From Bacteroidota bacterium (lineage in GTDB: Bacteria; Bacteroidota; Bacteroidia; Cytophagales; Cyclobacteriaceae): a DNA stretch of 64,000 nt. The translations under genes were made by a program, and so were the position numbers. This document shows, in pieces, positions 51,907 through 60,400 of this stretch. A model generated the notes under the pieces. That model saw nothing but the letters and a program-made list of their open reading frames with translations, made no database searches and was not told the DNA's origin. Location of the stretch: assembly GCA_018267215.1 (NCBI GenBank), contig JAFDYX010000028.1:54607-118606 (forward strand), given 5' to 3'. Each line of letters starts with the position of its first letter. Positions within the stretch are counted from its first letter, which is position 1.

Positions 51907-53892
51907 TTAGCCTTTGATGGCCGTTATATCCAAAACAACCTGCGTTACTTTGGTTACTTCGCCATCGCGGTTGAGCACCGGGTTAAACTGCCCCAACAGC
52001 CACACTTCTTTGCCAAATTTGGTAATGCCTTTGTACTCGCCCCGCTGCGATTTTCCTGACGACAGATCTTTCCAAAACTTGCGGTACGCTTCGCCACCCC
52101 GGTCATCGCGTGGCACTAATATCTTATGGTTCTCTCCTTTCACTTCATCCAACGAGTAGCCGAACAACTTTAGATAATTGGTGTTGGCAGTAATGATATT
52201 TCCTTCCGCATCAAAGTCGGCCATAGCGGTAGAACTGTTGATGGCCTCCATGGCAGAGGAAGCCTCGGATTGGTTGCGCTGCATTTCTTCCTGGGTAGCC
52301 TGCAACTCTTCCATGTTTTGGCGCATTTCCTCTTCTTGGGCGCGCATCTCTTCGGTCATCTGCTGCGACTCGCTCAGCAACCGCTGCGTGCGGGCATTGA
52401 TTTTCACTGACGAAATAGTAGAAGCAATACTTTCGGCAATACGTTTTACAAAATCAATTTCATATTCTTTAAAAGATCCAAATGAGGCCACCTCTACGAC
52501 ACCAAAAATCTGTTCGTTTACTTTCAATGGTACGACCAATAACGCGTTGGGGTTAGCATCGCCCAGCCCGGAGGTAATGCGGATGTAGTTCTGCGGCACA
52601 TCGGTCAGGTAGATCACATCTCCTTCTTGCCAGCATTGGCCGGTCAGGCCTTCGCCTATCAGAATTTTTTGATTGATATATTTCTTTTTATTCCATGCAT
52701 AACACGCTACCATAGACATGGATGATTCTTGCCCCTCGCTTGTGTCGTCCACAATGTACAGCGCACCTTGGTTAGCTTTCAGGTATTTCACCAGGTTGCC
52801 GATAATTTCATCCGATAGTTTTTGCACATCGCTGCTGTTGCCTCGGAGTATCTCGCCAAACTTAGCCAAGCCTTCGGTAGTCCAGTTTCGTTTTTTATCT
52901 TCTTCCGCCACGCGGGCCAGATTGGAGCGCATGTTCAGCAGGGCATTGCCCAACACATCGTGGTTGCTCAGCGGGCTGAATTCCGAATCATACTTTCCGT
53001 TTCCAATGTTTTCAGCAAACAGGGTGGTAGCTTTCAAGCCATTCACCAAACTGTCGGTGGCGATGGCCATCTCGCCAATTTCGTCATTGCTGAATTTAGT
53101 CTTCTTATCATCCACCAGTTCGCCACGGCCTAACTTCACTACTACATCTTTAATATAATTGATGGGGCGCGTAATGGTGCGCACCAACACGGTGGCGCTC
53201 AAAAACCCGATGACGACAATAGCCAGTCCCAGGCCGATGGTAATGAGCCGCAGGCTGCCTGTAGATTGAATCAACGTATTAGATGTACTCTCTGCCAGCG
53301 ACTCTTGCTTGGATTTGATGGCCGAAAGGATGCCGATGATTTTATTCGATTCGGGAATAACTGTTTGATCTACATAATCGCCCGCCAGCAGTTTTTTGGT
53401 TGGGTCGTCATAATCTTCAAATTTACTTAGTGTGTTGATGATGTTTATTTGTGCGCCACTCAATAAAGAATCGTATTTTCCAAACGCACGGGTCATCAAC
53501 GTACGCTGAGAGCTGTCTTTTTTAAATTTCGAAGAGGTGCTGTCGGCATCCCAGCTTTTCATCAACTTCTCAATCTTCTCTTTCGTTACTTTATACTCGT
53601 GCGAGATAATGAATTGCAAGGCCTTCTTGTCGTCATCGTTGGTTTGCAAAAATACCCAGTTGGTGATGAGCATGCGCGAGCGGTGTACCAGCGTAACCAA
53701 TTCGTTGATGGCATCCTTCGAAGGGTTTACCACTTGCGAGGACATCTCTACATTTTTATTGATCGTATTGATGGTCATAAAAATGATCAGTGCGTTGATG
53801 GCGAAAAGCACGATCAGGATAGTAAACCCGCTGAATATTTTGTTGCCAATGCTCAGCCGGATTTTTAGTTTGGATAAGAGATTGTTTTCCAT
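51907..53892 (-). CDS. Membrane sensor with HAMP, GAF and PAS domains but no output domain
   Basis: A 661-residue two-pass membrane protein. TM1 is at about 18-40, followed by a periplasmic helical domain (about 41-213) and TM2 at about 214-237. A HAMP domain (about 238-290, RTITRPINYIKDVVVKLGRG) and a linker follow, then a GAF domain (about 345-500, GALYIVDDTSEGQESSMSMV ... LTGQCWQEGDVIYLTDVP), a long coiled coil rich in Glu, Gln and Met (SQQMTEEMRAQEEEMRQNME), and a terminal PAS domain (about 555-660). There is no histidine kinase, GGDEF, EAL, phosphatase or methyl-accepting domain; the frame simply ends after PAS. It follows a YfiR-like gene by 10 bp. It may signal by protein contact through the coiled coil and PAS. 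Confidence 0.85.
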   Translation of the reverse strand: MENNLLSKLKIRLSIGNKIFSGFTILIVLFAINALIIFMTINTINKNVEMSSQVVNPSKDAINELVTLVHRSRMLITNWVFLQTNDDDKKALQFIISHEYKVTKEKIEKLMKSWDADSTSSKFKKDSSQRTLMTRAFGKYDSLLSGAQINIINTLSKFEDYDDPTKKLLAGDYVDQTVIPESNKIIGILSAIKSKQESLAESTSNTLIQSTGSLRLITIGLGLAIVVIGFLSATVLVRTITRPINYIKDVVVKLGRGELVDDKKTKFSNDEIGEMAIATDSLVNGLKATTLFAENIGNGKYDSEFSPLSNHDVLGNALLNMRSNLARVAEEDKKRNWTTEGLAKFGEILRGNSSDVQKLSDEIIGNLVKYLKANQGALYIVDDTSEGQESSMSMVACYAWNKKKYINQKILIGEGLTGQCWQEGDVIYLTDVPQNYIRITSGLGDANPNALLVVPLKVNEQIFGVVEVASFGSFKEYEIDFVKRIAESIASTISSVKINARTQRLLSESQQMTEEMRAQEEEMRQNMEELQATQEEMQRNQSEASSAMEAINSSTAMADFDAEGNIITANTNYLKLFGYSLDEVKGENHKILVPRDDRGGEAYRKFWKDLSSGKSQRGEYKGITKFGKEVWLLGQFNPVLNRDGEVTKVTQVVLDITAIKG

Positions 53893-53902
53893 AGTTGTTT
53901 TT

Positions 53903-54406
53903 TCAGTTCGTTACTGCAAAGCGCACCAGCTCGGCAGAAGCCTTGAGCCGGTGCTTGGTTAAGTTGGGTGAATTTATTTCAAAAGCTAATTTTCCGTCTT
54001 TGTGGATGAAGTTAATGTCTCCTTTATTAGTACCCGTAGCGTGTTCGGTAATAATCAGGGTGGGCAAATCACCTACCTTGCCGGCCACCTCGCTGTATTT
54101 TGAAAGCCACTCGGTTGATACATACAAAATATGTCCTTTCTTAAATTCTGAAGGCCCTGCAATTTTTGATAGCTGAATGGCGCGGCTTCCTACTTTTTTC
54201 TTTTCAGACATCGTTTTCAGTTCAGCAAAAACCGGTGAGTTGCCCAACACCACAATTTCAAAATCTCCTGTATTGACTTCTTCAGGCCACTGTACAAACT
54301 TAGTGAACGAATAGACAAATAAAGTTACAGTTTGATAATTGGTAGCCTGCCCCCAGGCCATGCCAACACTTATCCCTATCAAACCAACTGCAAAAAGCTT
54401 TTTCAT
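53903..54406 (-). CDS. YfiR-like periplasmic protein (DUF4154), sensor-linked copy
   Basis: A 167-residue exported protein of the YfiR/DUF4154 family with signal peptide MKKLFAVGLIGISVGMAWGQ. Family blocks are TLFVYSFTKFVQWPEE, FEIVVLGNSPVF, HILYVSTEWL, LPTLIITEHATG and INFIHKDGKLAFEIN. It is divergent from the three tandem copies at 17.5-19.3 kb. It is the first gene of a pair with the HAMP-GAF-PAS sensor. By analogy with YfiR, which inhibits the periplasmic domain of YfiN, it probably modulates that sensor's periplasmic domain; this is inference. Confidence 0.85.
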   Translation of the reverse strand: MKKLFAVGLIGISVGMAWGQATNYQTVTLFVYSFTKFVQWPEEVNTGDFEIVVLGNSPVFAELKTMSEKKKVGSRAIQLSKIAGPSEFKKGHILYVSTEWLSKYSEVAGKVGDLPTLIITEHATGTNKGDINFIHKDGKLAFEINSPNLTKHRLKASAELVRFAVTN

Positions 54407-54420
54407 CTATATTAAAGTTT

Positions 54421-54428
54421 CAAATGTA
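54421..54428 (-). promoter_or_regulatory. Candidate -7 promoter box for the yfiR-sensor pair
   Basis: TACATTTG on the minus strand matches TAnnTTTG, 14 bp before the start codon; the transcript leader would be very short. Confidence 0.4.
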
Positions 54429-54587
54429 CTTGCCGAAGGACGTTAAAAATATTAAAAAATGAGCATTTTAGCACATCAATAGTTTTTAAGCGTTTTTCGG
54501 CAATCTTTAGTTCCGGGGCGAAAATCTTGGTTTTATAGTACGAAAGCAAACATTAAATTTTTAGTAACTTTTCAAAAAACATACACT

Positions 54588-55442
54588 ATGTGCAGGCTCA
54601 TGGCTTATAAGGGTACCCCGATCGTCATCGACAAATTATTATACCAGCCTAAAAATTCGCTGGTCAACCAGAGCATCCATGCCCGCGAAATTGAAGAACC
54701 CCTCAATGGCGATGGGTTTGGCGTAGGCTGGTATGTGCCCGAACTAAACTATGAGCCCATCACATTTGTGTCAGTCAACCCGGCCTGGAGCAACCGCAAC
54801 TTGCGCAACCTGGCACCCAAAATAAAAACCGATTGTATGATTGCCCACGTGCGGGCTGCCAGCGTAGGCGATGTAAGCGAAAACAACTGCCACCCTTTTC
54901 AATACAAGAATATGCTGATGGCACACAACGGGGGCATCGAAAATTTTTCGAAAATAAAACGGGCCGTGCGCGAGCCGCTTTCAGACGAACTCTACAACTG
55001 GATAAAAGGGCAGACCGACTCCGAGCACATCTTTGCTTATATGCTCAACGAACTCTTCAAAAACCATCAGGCCGTCAGCCCCGAAACCGTATTTGATTCC
55101 TTTGAAATTACTTTCCGTCAAATGAAAAAGCTGATGGCCGCACACGGCATACAAGAGCCCGCCTACCTCAACATGGTAGTAACCAACGGCCTGTTTTTGG
55201 TAGCTACACGCTATTGCAGCGACCCTAAAGAAGAGCCGCTCACGCTGTATCATTCGGAAGGAAGCCGCTATGTGGTAGAAGACGGCAACACGCGGCTGGA
55301 AGCCCCCGAAGACAACGACCATGCCGTGCTGGTAGTTTCAGAAAGACTGACAGATGATGCCAACTGGACGATGATACCTCCCAACCATTTTGTGATTGTA
55401 GAACAAACCCTGAATGTGCGCATCCGCCCCATCCACGATTGA
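54588..55442 (+). CDS. Class II glutamine amidotransferase
   Basis: A 284-residue protein with a class II glutamine amidotransferase (Ntn hydrolase) fold. The catalytic nucleophile is Cys2 (MCRLMAYKG), exposed after removal of Met1, as in YafJ/EgtC-like enzymes. Other family blocks are NGDGFGVGWYVPE, IAHVRAASVGDVSENNCHPF (Arg and Asn of the glutamine pocket) and MAHNGGIENF. There is no synthase domain, so it either hydrolyses a gamma-glutamyl amide itself, as EgtC does, or works with an unknown partner. No ergothioneine genes are nearby. It stands alone. Confidence 0.88.
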   Translation: MCRLMAYKGTPIVIDKLLYQPKNSLVNQSIHAREIEEPLNGDGFGVGWYVPELNYEPITFVSVNPAWSNRNLRNLAPKIKTDCMIAHVRAASVGDVSENNCHPFQYKNMLMAHNGGIENFSKIKRAVREPLSDELYNWIKGQTDSEHIFAYMLNELFKNHQAVSPETVFDSFEITFRQMKKLMAAHGIQEPAYLNMVVTNGLFLVATRYCSDPKEEPLTLYHSEGSRYVVEDGNTRLEAPEDNDHAVLVVSERLTDDANWTMIPPNHFVIVEQTLNVRIRPIHD

Positions 55443-55473
55443 TTTTTTAATTTGCAGCCGCTAACTTTGCTCT

Positions 55474-55710
55474 ATGACGTTAACCATTAAAAACAAGAAA
55501 GTGAAAGCCAAGCCCATGAAGGACGCCAAAGGAAATGATGGCTACTTCATTCCAGCCAAAGAACTTTCGTTTCTTGAAAAGCCAACAAAAAGCAAACCTA
55601 AAAGACCATCCATTTACCCTGAGGTGAAAGAAGCCCTTGAAGAAATGAAACTGATGGTGCAAGGGAAACTAAAAACTACCGAAGCAAAAGAGTGGTTAAA
55701 ATCTCTGTAA
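55474..55710 (+). CDS. Putative antitoxin of a RelE/ParE-type pair
   Basis: A 78-residue basic and Lys-rich protein, 12 bp before a RelE-like toxin gene. No DNA-binding fold is certain. The C-terminal part (PEVKEALEEMKLMVQGKLKT, then EAKEWLKSL) is an amphipathic helix of the kind that wraps RelE/ParE toxins. The call rests on size and gene order. Since the toxin frame is broken, the pair may be decaying. Confidence 0.5.
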   Translation: MTLTIKNKKVKAKPMKDAKGNDGYFIPAKELSFLEKPTKSKPKRPSIYPEVKEALEEMKLMVQGKLKTTEAKEWLKSL

Positions 55711-55722
55711 ATTATACGCACT

Positions 55723-56063
55723 GTGTTTCGGGTCATCCCTACCTTTCGCTTTCAAAAAGAGTCAAAAAAAATTGCCAGAAAATTTCCAGCTTTTAAATTC
55801 AGTTTAGATCAACTTATTACTTCACTTTCCCATCAACCCATTCAGGGCAGTCATTTGGGTGAAGGAATTTACAAAGTGAGAATGGCCATTGCAGGGAAAG
55901 CTTCGGGCAAGAGTTATGCGCCCGCTCCATCCATGCGGTGATCACTTTCAGAAAAGAAGTTTATCTACTATCTGTTTACGACAAGAGCGATAAAAAAGAC
56001 ATGACAGCAAAGGAACTCAAACAAATGGTTGAAATAGTAAAACAAATCAAGTCAGCGTTATGA
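55723..56063 (+). pseudogene. RelE/ParE-type toxin gene with a frameshift
   Basis: The first 72 codons from a GTG start encode a RelE-like N-half (RFQKESKKIARKFPAFKFSL ... LGEGIYKVRMAIAGKASGKS), then a premature stop at 55939. In another frame the downstream DNA encodes the matching C-half (ARSIHAVITFRKEVYLLSVY, DKSDKKDMTAKELKQMVEI, VKQIKSAL), ending at 56061-56063 where it overlaps the lhgO start. One extra G at about 55918 (TATGGCGCCCGC in place of TATGCGCCCGC) would join them as SYGARSIHAVITF. This looks like a single-base deletion, natural or a sequencing error. Confidence 0.75.
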
Positions 56064-57256
56064 AATGTGATGTAGTAGTAATCGGTGGCGGCATTGTGGG
56101 ACTGGCCACAGCCTTGCAAATCCAAAAAACAAATCCTGCGCTGAAAATTTTGCTGCTCGAAAAAGAAGTTGCTTTAGCCCAACACCAAACAGGCCACAAC
56201 AGCGGGGTGATCCACTCCGGTCTATATTACAAGCCCGGAAGTTTAAAAGCCACCAACTGCATTCGCGGCTACCACCTGCTGCTGGATTTCTGCCAAACCC
56301 ACAACGTGCCCTATGAAATATGCGGAAAAATTGTGGTGGCCACCGAACCGCACGAACTACCCCTGCTCGAAAACCTCTACAACCGCGGCCGGCAAAACGG
56401 GCTGACAGGCTTTAAAAAACTTTCGGCAGAGCAACTGAAAGAATACGAGCCGCACGTAAGCGGCCTAGCCGGATTTTTTGTGCCCCAAACCGGCATCGTT
56501 GACTATACCAAAGTGGCTCTTAAATATGGAGAACTCCTCCAAAAAAACGGAGCAGAAATAAAACTGGGCGAGCGTGTCATTAATATACAACCGGCTAACC
56601 ATGAGCAAGAGGTTATTACAACCGCAGCAAGCTACGCAACCAAACTGGTGATCAATTGTGCCGGCTTGTATTCTGATAAAGTAGCCAAGCTAACGGCAAA
56701 AGATTTAAACATGAAAATCATTCCGTTCCGGGGCGAGTACTACCAGCTTAAAAAAGAAAAAGAATACTTAGTTAAAAACCTGATCTACCCCGTGCCCGAC
56801 CCCAACTTTCCTTTTTTGGGAGTTCACTTTACGCGCATGGCCAAAGGCGGGGTAGAAGCCGGCCCCAATGCCGTGCTGGCATTCAGGCGCGAGGGCTACA
56901 AAAAAACAGACTTCAGCTTGCCGGAGTTAGCCGAAACGCTGGCCTGGCCCGGCTTTCAAAAAGTGGTCGCCAAATACTGGCGCACCGGCATGGGCGAAAT
57001 GTACCGTTCGTTTTCTAAGGCAGCCTTCGCCCGCGCCTTGCAAAAGCTGATACCCGAAATCTGCGAAAGCGACCTGACAACGGGCGGTGCGGGCGTGCGC
57101 GCACAAGCCTGCAGCCGCGATGGCGGGCTGGTAGATGATTTTTTAATCCTAGAAGAAAAGAATGTCATCAACGTGTGCAATGCCCCCTCTCCGGCAGCCA
57201 CTTCCTCTTTGGCTATTGGCGAAACAGTGGCCTCCCTGGCGCTGAAAAGATTTTAA
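56060..57256 (+). CDS. lhgO: L-2-hydroxyglutarate oxidase/dehydrogenase LhgO
   Basis: A 398-residue FAD-dependent oxidoreductase of the DAO family that turns L-2-hydroxyglutarate back into 2-oxoglutarate, feeding electrons to the respiratory chain at the membrane. The FAD-binding motif is VVIGGGIVGLATALQIQ at residues 6-22. Family blocks include HQTGHNSGVIHSGLYYKPGS near residues 42-61, ITTAASYATKLVINCAGLYS, and the C-terminal DLTTGGAGVRAQACSRDGG. It starts inside the stop of the frameshifted toxin gene (ATGA). It ends just before the CRISPR locus and appears to be the last chromosomal gene before it. Confidence 0.93.
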   Translation: MKCDVVVIGGGIVGLATALQIQKTNPALKILLLEKEVALAQHQTGHNSGVIHSGLYYKPGSLKATNCIRGYHLLLDFCQTHNVPYEICGKIVVATEPHELPLLENLYNRGRQNGLTGFKKLSAEQLKEYEPHVSGLAGFFVPQTGIVDYTKVALKYGELLQKNGAEIKLGERVINIQPANHEQEVITTAASYATKLVINCAGLYSDKVAKLTAKDLNMKIIPFRGEYYQLKKEKEYLVKNLIYPVPDPNFPFLGVHFTRMAKGGVEAGPNAVLAFRREGYKKTDFSLPELAETLAWPGFQKVVAKYWRTGMGEMYRSFSKAAFARALQKLIPEICESDLTTGGAGVRAQACSRDGGLVDDFLILEEKNVINVCNAPSPAATSSLAIGETVASLALKRF

Positions 57257-57282
57257 TCTCTGCCCCGCTACCGCTAATAAAA

Positions 57283-57300
57283 AACGGGAAATTTCCCGTT
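57283..57300 (-). terminator. Palindromic terminator downstream of the tracrRNA
   Basis: AACGGGAAATTTCCCGTT is a perfect 18-bp palindrome. On the minus strand it is followed by TTTTATTAGC, so it serves transcripts coming from the tracrRNA side as a second stop; on the plus strand no T-run follows. Confidence 0.6.
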
Positions 57301-57332
57301 GACTGGCATAGCACTTGCTTATAACTTGTAAC

Positions 57333-57418
57333 AAAAAAGACGACCCTGATGTTACTCGGGGCCGCCTTAAATGTTTTCACAACGGAATAATCCTTATTGT
57401 GATTTGCTTCAGATTGAT
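57333..57418 (-). ncRNA. tracrRNA of the type II-C CRISPR system
   Basis: Read on the minus strand, it starts with an anti-repeat CAATCTGAAGCAAATCACAA (57397-57416) that pairs with 20 nt of the CRISPR repeat at the window end, leaving one bulged U. Next come AAGGATTATTCC and GTTGTG, a hairpin that repeats part of the anti-repeat pairing, then AAAACATTTAA and a terminator hairpin GGCGGCCC/GGGTCGTC (57339-57366) with TTTTTT. This is the standard Bacteroidota tracrRNA layout. It is divergent from cas9 and transcribed opposite to the cas genes, like the array. Confidence 0.88.
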
Positions 57419-57419
57419 A

Positions 57420-57427
57420 CAAATATA
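57420..57427 (-). promoter_or_regulatory. -7 promoter box of the tracrRNA
   Basis: TATATTTG on the minus strand is a full match to TAnnTTTG and abuts the anti-repeat, placing the transcript start within or just before it. The cas9 start codon is only 14 bp away on the other strand. Confidence 0.55.
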
Positions 57428-57441
57428 AAAATAAACTGATT

Positions 57442-60400
57442 ATGAAAAAGGTTTTAGGATTGGATTTGGGGACAACTTCTATCGGTTGGGCTTTGGTAAA
57501 CGAAGCCGAGAACAACAATGAAACATCATCAATCATCAAACTTGGTGTACGAGTAAACCCCTTAACAGTTGACGAACAACAAAATTTTGAAAAAGGGAAA
57601 AGCATAACTACCAATGCCGACAGAACATTGAAACGCAGTATGCGTAGAAACCTGCAACGCTATAAACTTCGCAGAGAAAACCTGATTGAGATTTTGAAAG
57701 AACATCAGTTTATTTCTAGTGAAACCATTTTATCCGAAAACGGAAATCGCACCACGTTTGAAACCTATCGCCTAAGAGCAAAATCAGCTACCGAAAAAAT
57801 TTCGTTGGAAGAATTTGCCCGTGTGTTGCTGATGATTAACAAAAAGCGCGGTTACAAAAGCAGCCGCAAGGCCAAAGGAACAGAAGAAGGTTCGTTGATT
57901 GATGGAATGGAAATTGCTAAAAAATTGTATAACGAAAATCTTACCCCCGGGCAGTTTTGTTTGCAGTTGATAGTTGCAGGTAAAAAATATTTACCTGATT
58001 TCTATCGCTCAGATTTGCAAGCTGAGTTCGATAAAATTTTTGATAAACAATTGAGTTTTCATTCTGAAATACTTTCGCTTGAATTGAAAGAAGAATTGAG
58101 AGGAAAAAAGCGTGATGCCGTTTGGGCTATTTGTGCTAAAGCCTTTAAGGAAAAAGGATTTGAATTAGTTGGTAAAAAACGGCAAGGCAAAGCTGACGAA
58201 CAGAAAAAAGAGAATTATGCTTGGCGTGCAAATGGATTAACTGAAAAATTGGATTTGGAAAAATTGGTTATTGTCTTACAACAAATCAATGTACAACTCA
58301 ATAGTTCAAGCGGCTATCTCGGGGCCATCAGTGACAGAAGCAAGGAATTATTTTTCAATATAATAAAGAAAGAAGACGGAACAGACCGTGCTCAAACAGT
58401 TGGTGAATATCAAATGAGTGTGTTGGGTAAAAACCCGAATGCAAGTTTACGCAATATGGTTTTTTATCGTCAGGATTATTTGGATGAATTCAATGCCATT
58501 TGGGATGAACAAGCTAAACATCACAAAGAACTGACTGAAAAATTGAAAACAGAAATCCGTGATGTCATCATCTTTTATCAGCGAAGATTGAAATCACAGA
58601 AAGGACTAATCAGTTTTTGTGAATTTGAAAGCCGACAAATTGAAGTTTTGATTGACGGAAAGAAGAAAACAAAAACCGTTGGTAACCGTGTCATTCCGCG
58701 TTCTTCTCCATTGTTTCAGGAGTTTAAAATATGGCAGGTGGTGAATAATGTTGAAGTATATGGCAGAGGAAAAAAGAGCAGAAGAAACACAAAGGAAAGC
58801 CAAATTGCCAATCAAATTTCAGAAAACGAAAGAAGGTTGCTTCATCAAGAAGAAAAAGAAATTTTAGCTGCTGAACTTTCTATAAAACCCAAAATAACAA
58901 AAATTGAAGCGTTGAATTTGTTGTTTGAGAATCCGAAAGAGCTGGATTTTAACTTCAAAGAAATTCAGGGAAACATCACACAAGCAAAACTGTTTGAAGC
59001 CTATCAGAAAATCATAGAAGTATCAGGACATGAATTGGATTTGAATAAACCAGCAGAAGAAATTTTAAACGATGTTTCAAACATCTTTAAAACACTTGGC
59101 TTTAACACCGACATTTTACAGTTCGATTCTGCTAAACCATTAGATGAACAAGAGATGTACAAGCTTTGGCATGTACTCTATTCGTTTGAAGGCGACAACT
59201 CAAATACAGGAAATGAAAAACTCATCAACAAACTGATGACTGATTTTGGTTTTGATAAAGTTTCTGCAAGCATTCTATCCAATGTAAATTTTTTAGACGA
59301 TTATGGAAGTTTGAGCGCAAAAGCTATTCGAAAAATTTTACCACATTTAAAAGAGGGGAATCAATATAATGTGGCTTGTGAATATGCTGGCTATCGTCAT
59401 TCAAAATCTTCGTTAGAGAAAGAAGAAATTGAAAACAAGGTTTACAAGGATCGTTTGGAAATTTTGGCAAAAAATTCTTTGCGAAACCCCGTGGTGGAGA
59501 AAATACTCAATCAGATGATTAACGTGATTAACACCATCATTGAAACGTATGGAAAACCCGAAGAAATCCGAATTGAATTAGCGCGTGAGTTAAAAAAGAA
59601 TGCAGAGGAACGCAAAAAATTAACAGAGGCAATTAGCAAATCAACAGATGAACATGAGATCTATAGAAAAATATTGACAGACGAAAAAGGCTTGTTTCGT
59701 TTAAAATATATTAGCCGCAACGACATCATTCGTTACAAATTATATGATGAATTAAAAGACAATGGCTATAAAACACTCTACTCAAATACATACATAGAAC
59801 CAGGAAAATTATTCAGTAAAGAATTTGACATTGAACACATCATTCCGCAAGCACGTTTGTTTGACGATTCGTTTTCAAATAAAACATTGGAAGTGCGAAA
59901 TATTAACATTGAAAAAGGAAACAAAACTGCTTATGATTTTGTGAAAGAAAAATATGGAGAAACAGGAAGCGAAAATAGTTTAGATAAATTTTTGGTTCGC
60001 ATGGAAGATTTGTATAAAAAAGGAGTTCTTAAACGCACCAAATACAACAAACTAAAAATGTCGGAGAAAGACATACCTGAAGGATTTATCAATCGTGACT
60101 TAGGCAACACGCAATACATCGCCAAATACGCAAAAACAATGCTGGGCGATTTGGTAAAATTTGTTGTGAGTACAACAGGTACAATCACAGATCGCTTGCG
60201 CGAAGACTGGCAATTGGTGGATGTGATGAAAGAATTGAACTGGGAAAAATACAACACACTTGGGTTAACAGAAGTTCTTGAAAAAGAAGATTACGAAGGA
60301 AACAAAATCAAAATCCGAAGGATAAAAGATTGGACTAAACGCAACGACCATCGCCATCATGCGATGGACGCTTTGACCGTTGCCTTTACCAAGCGACAGC

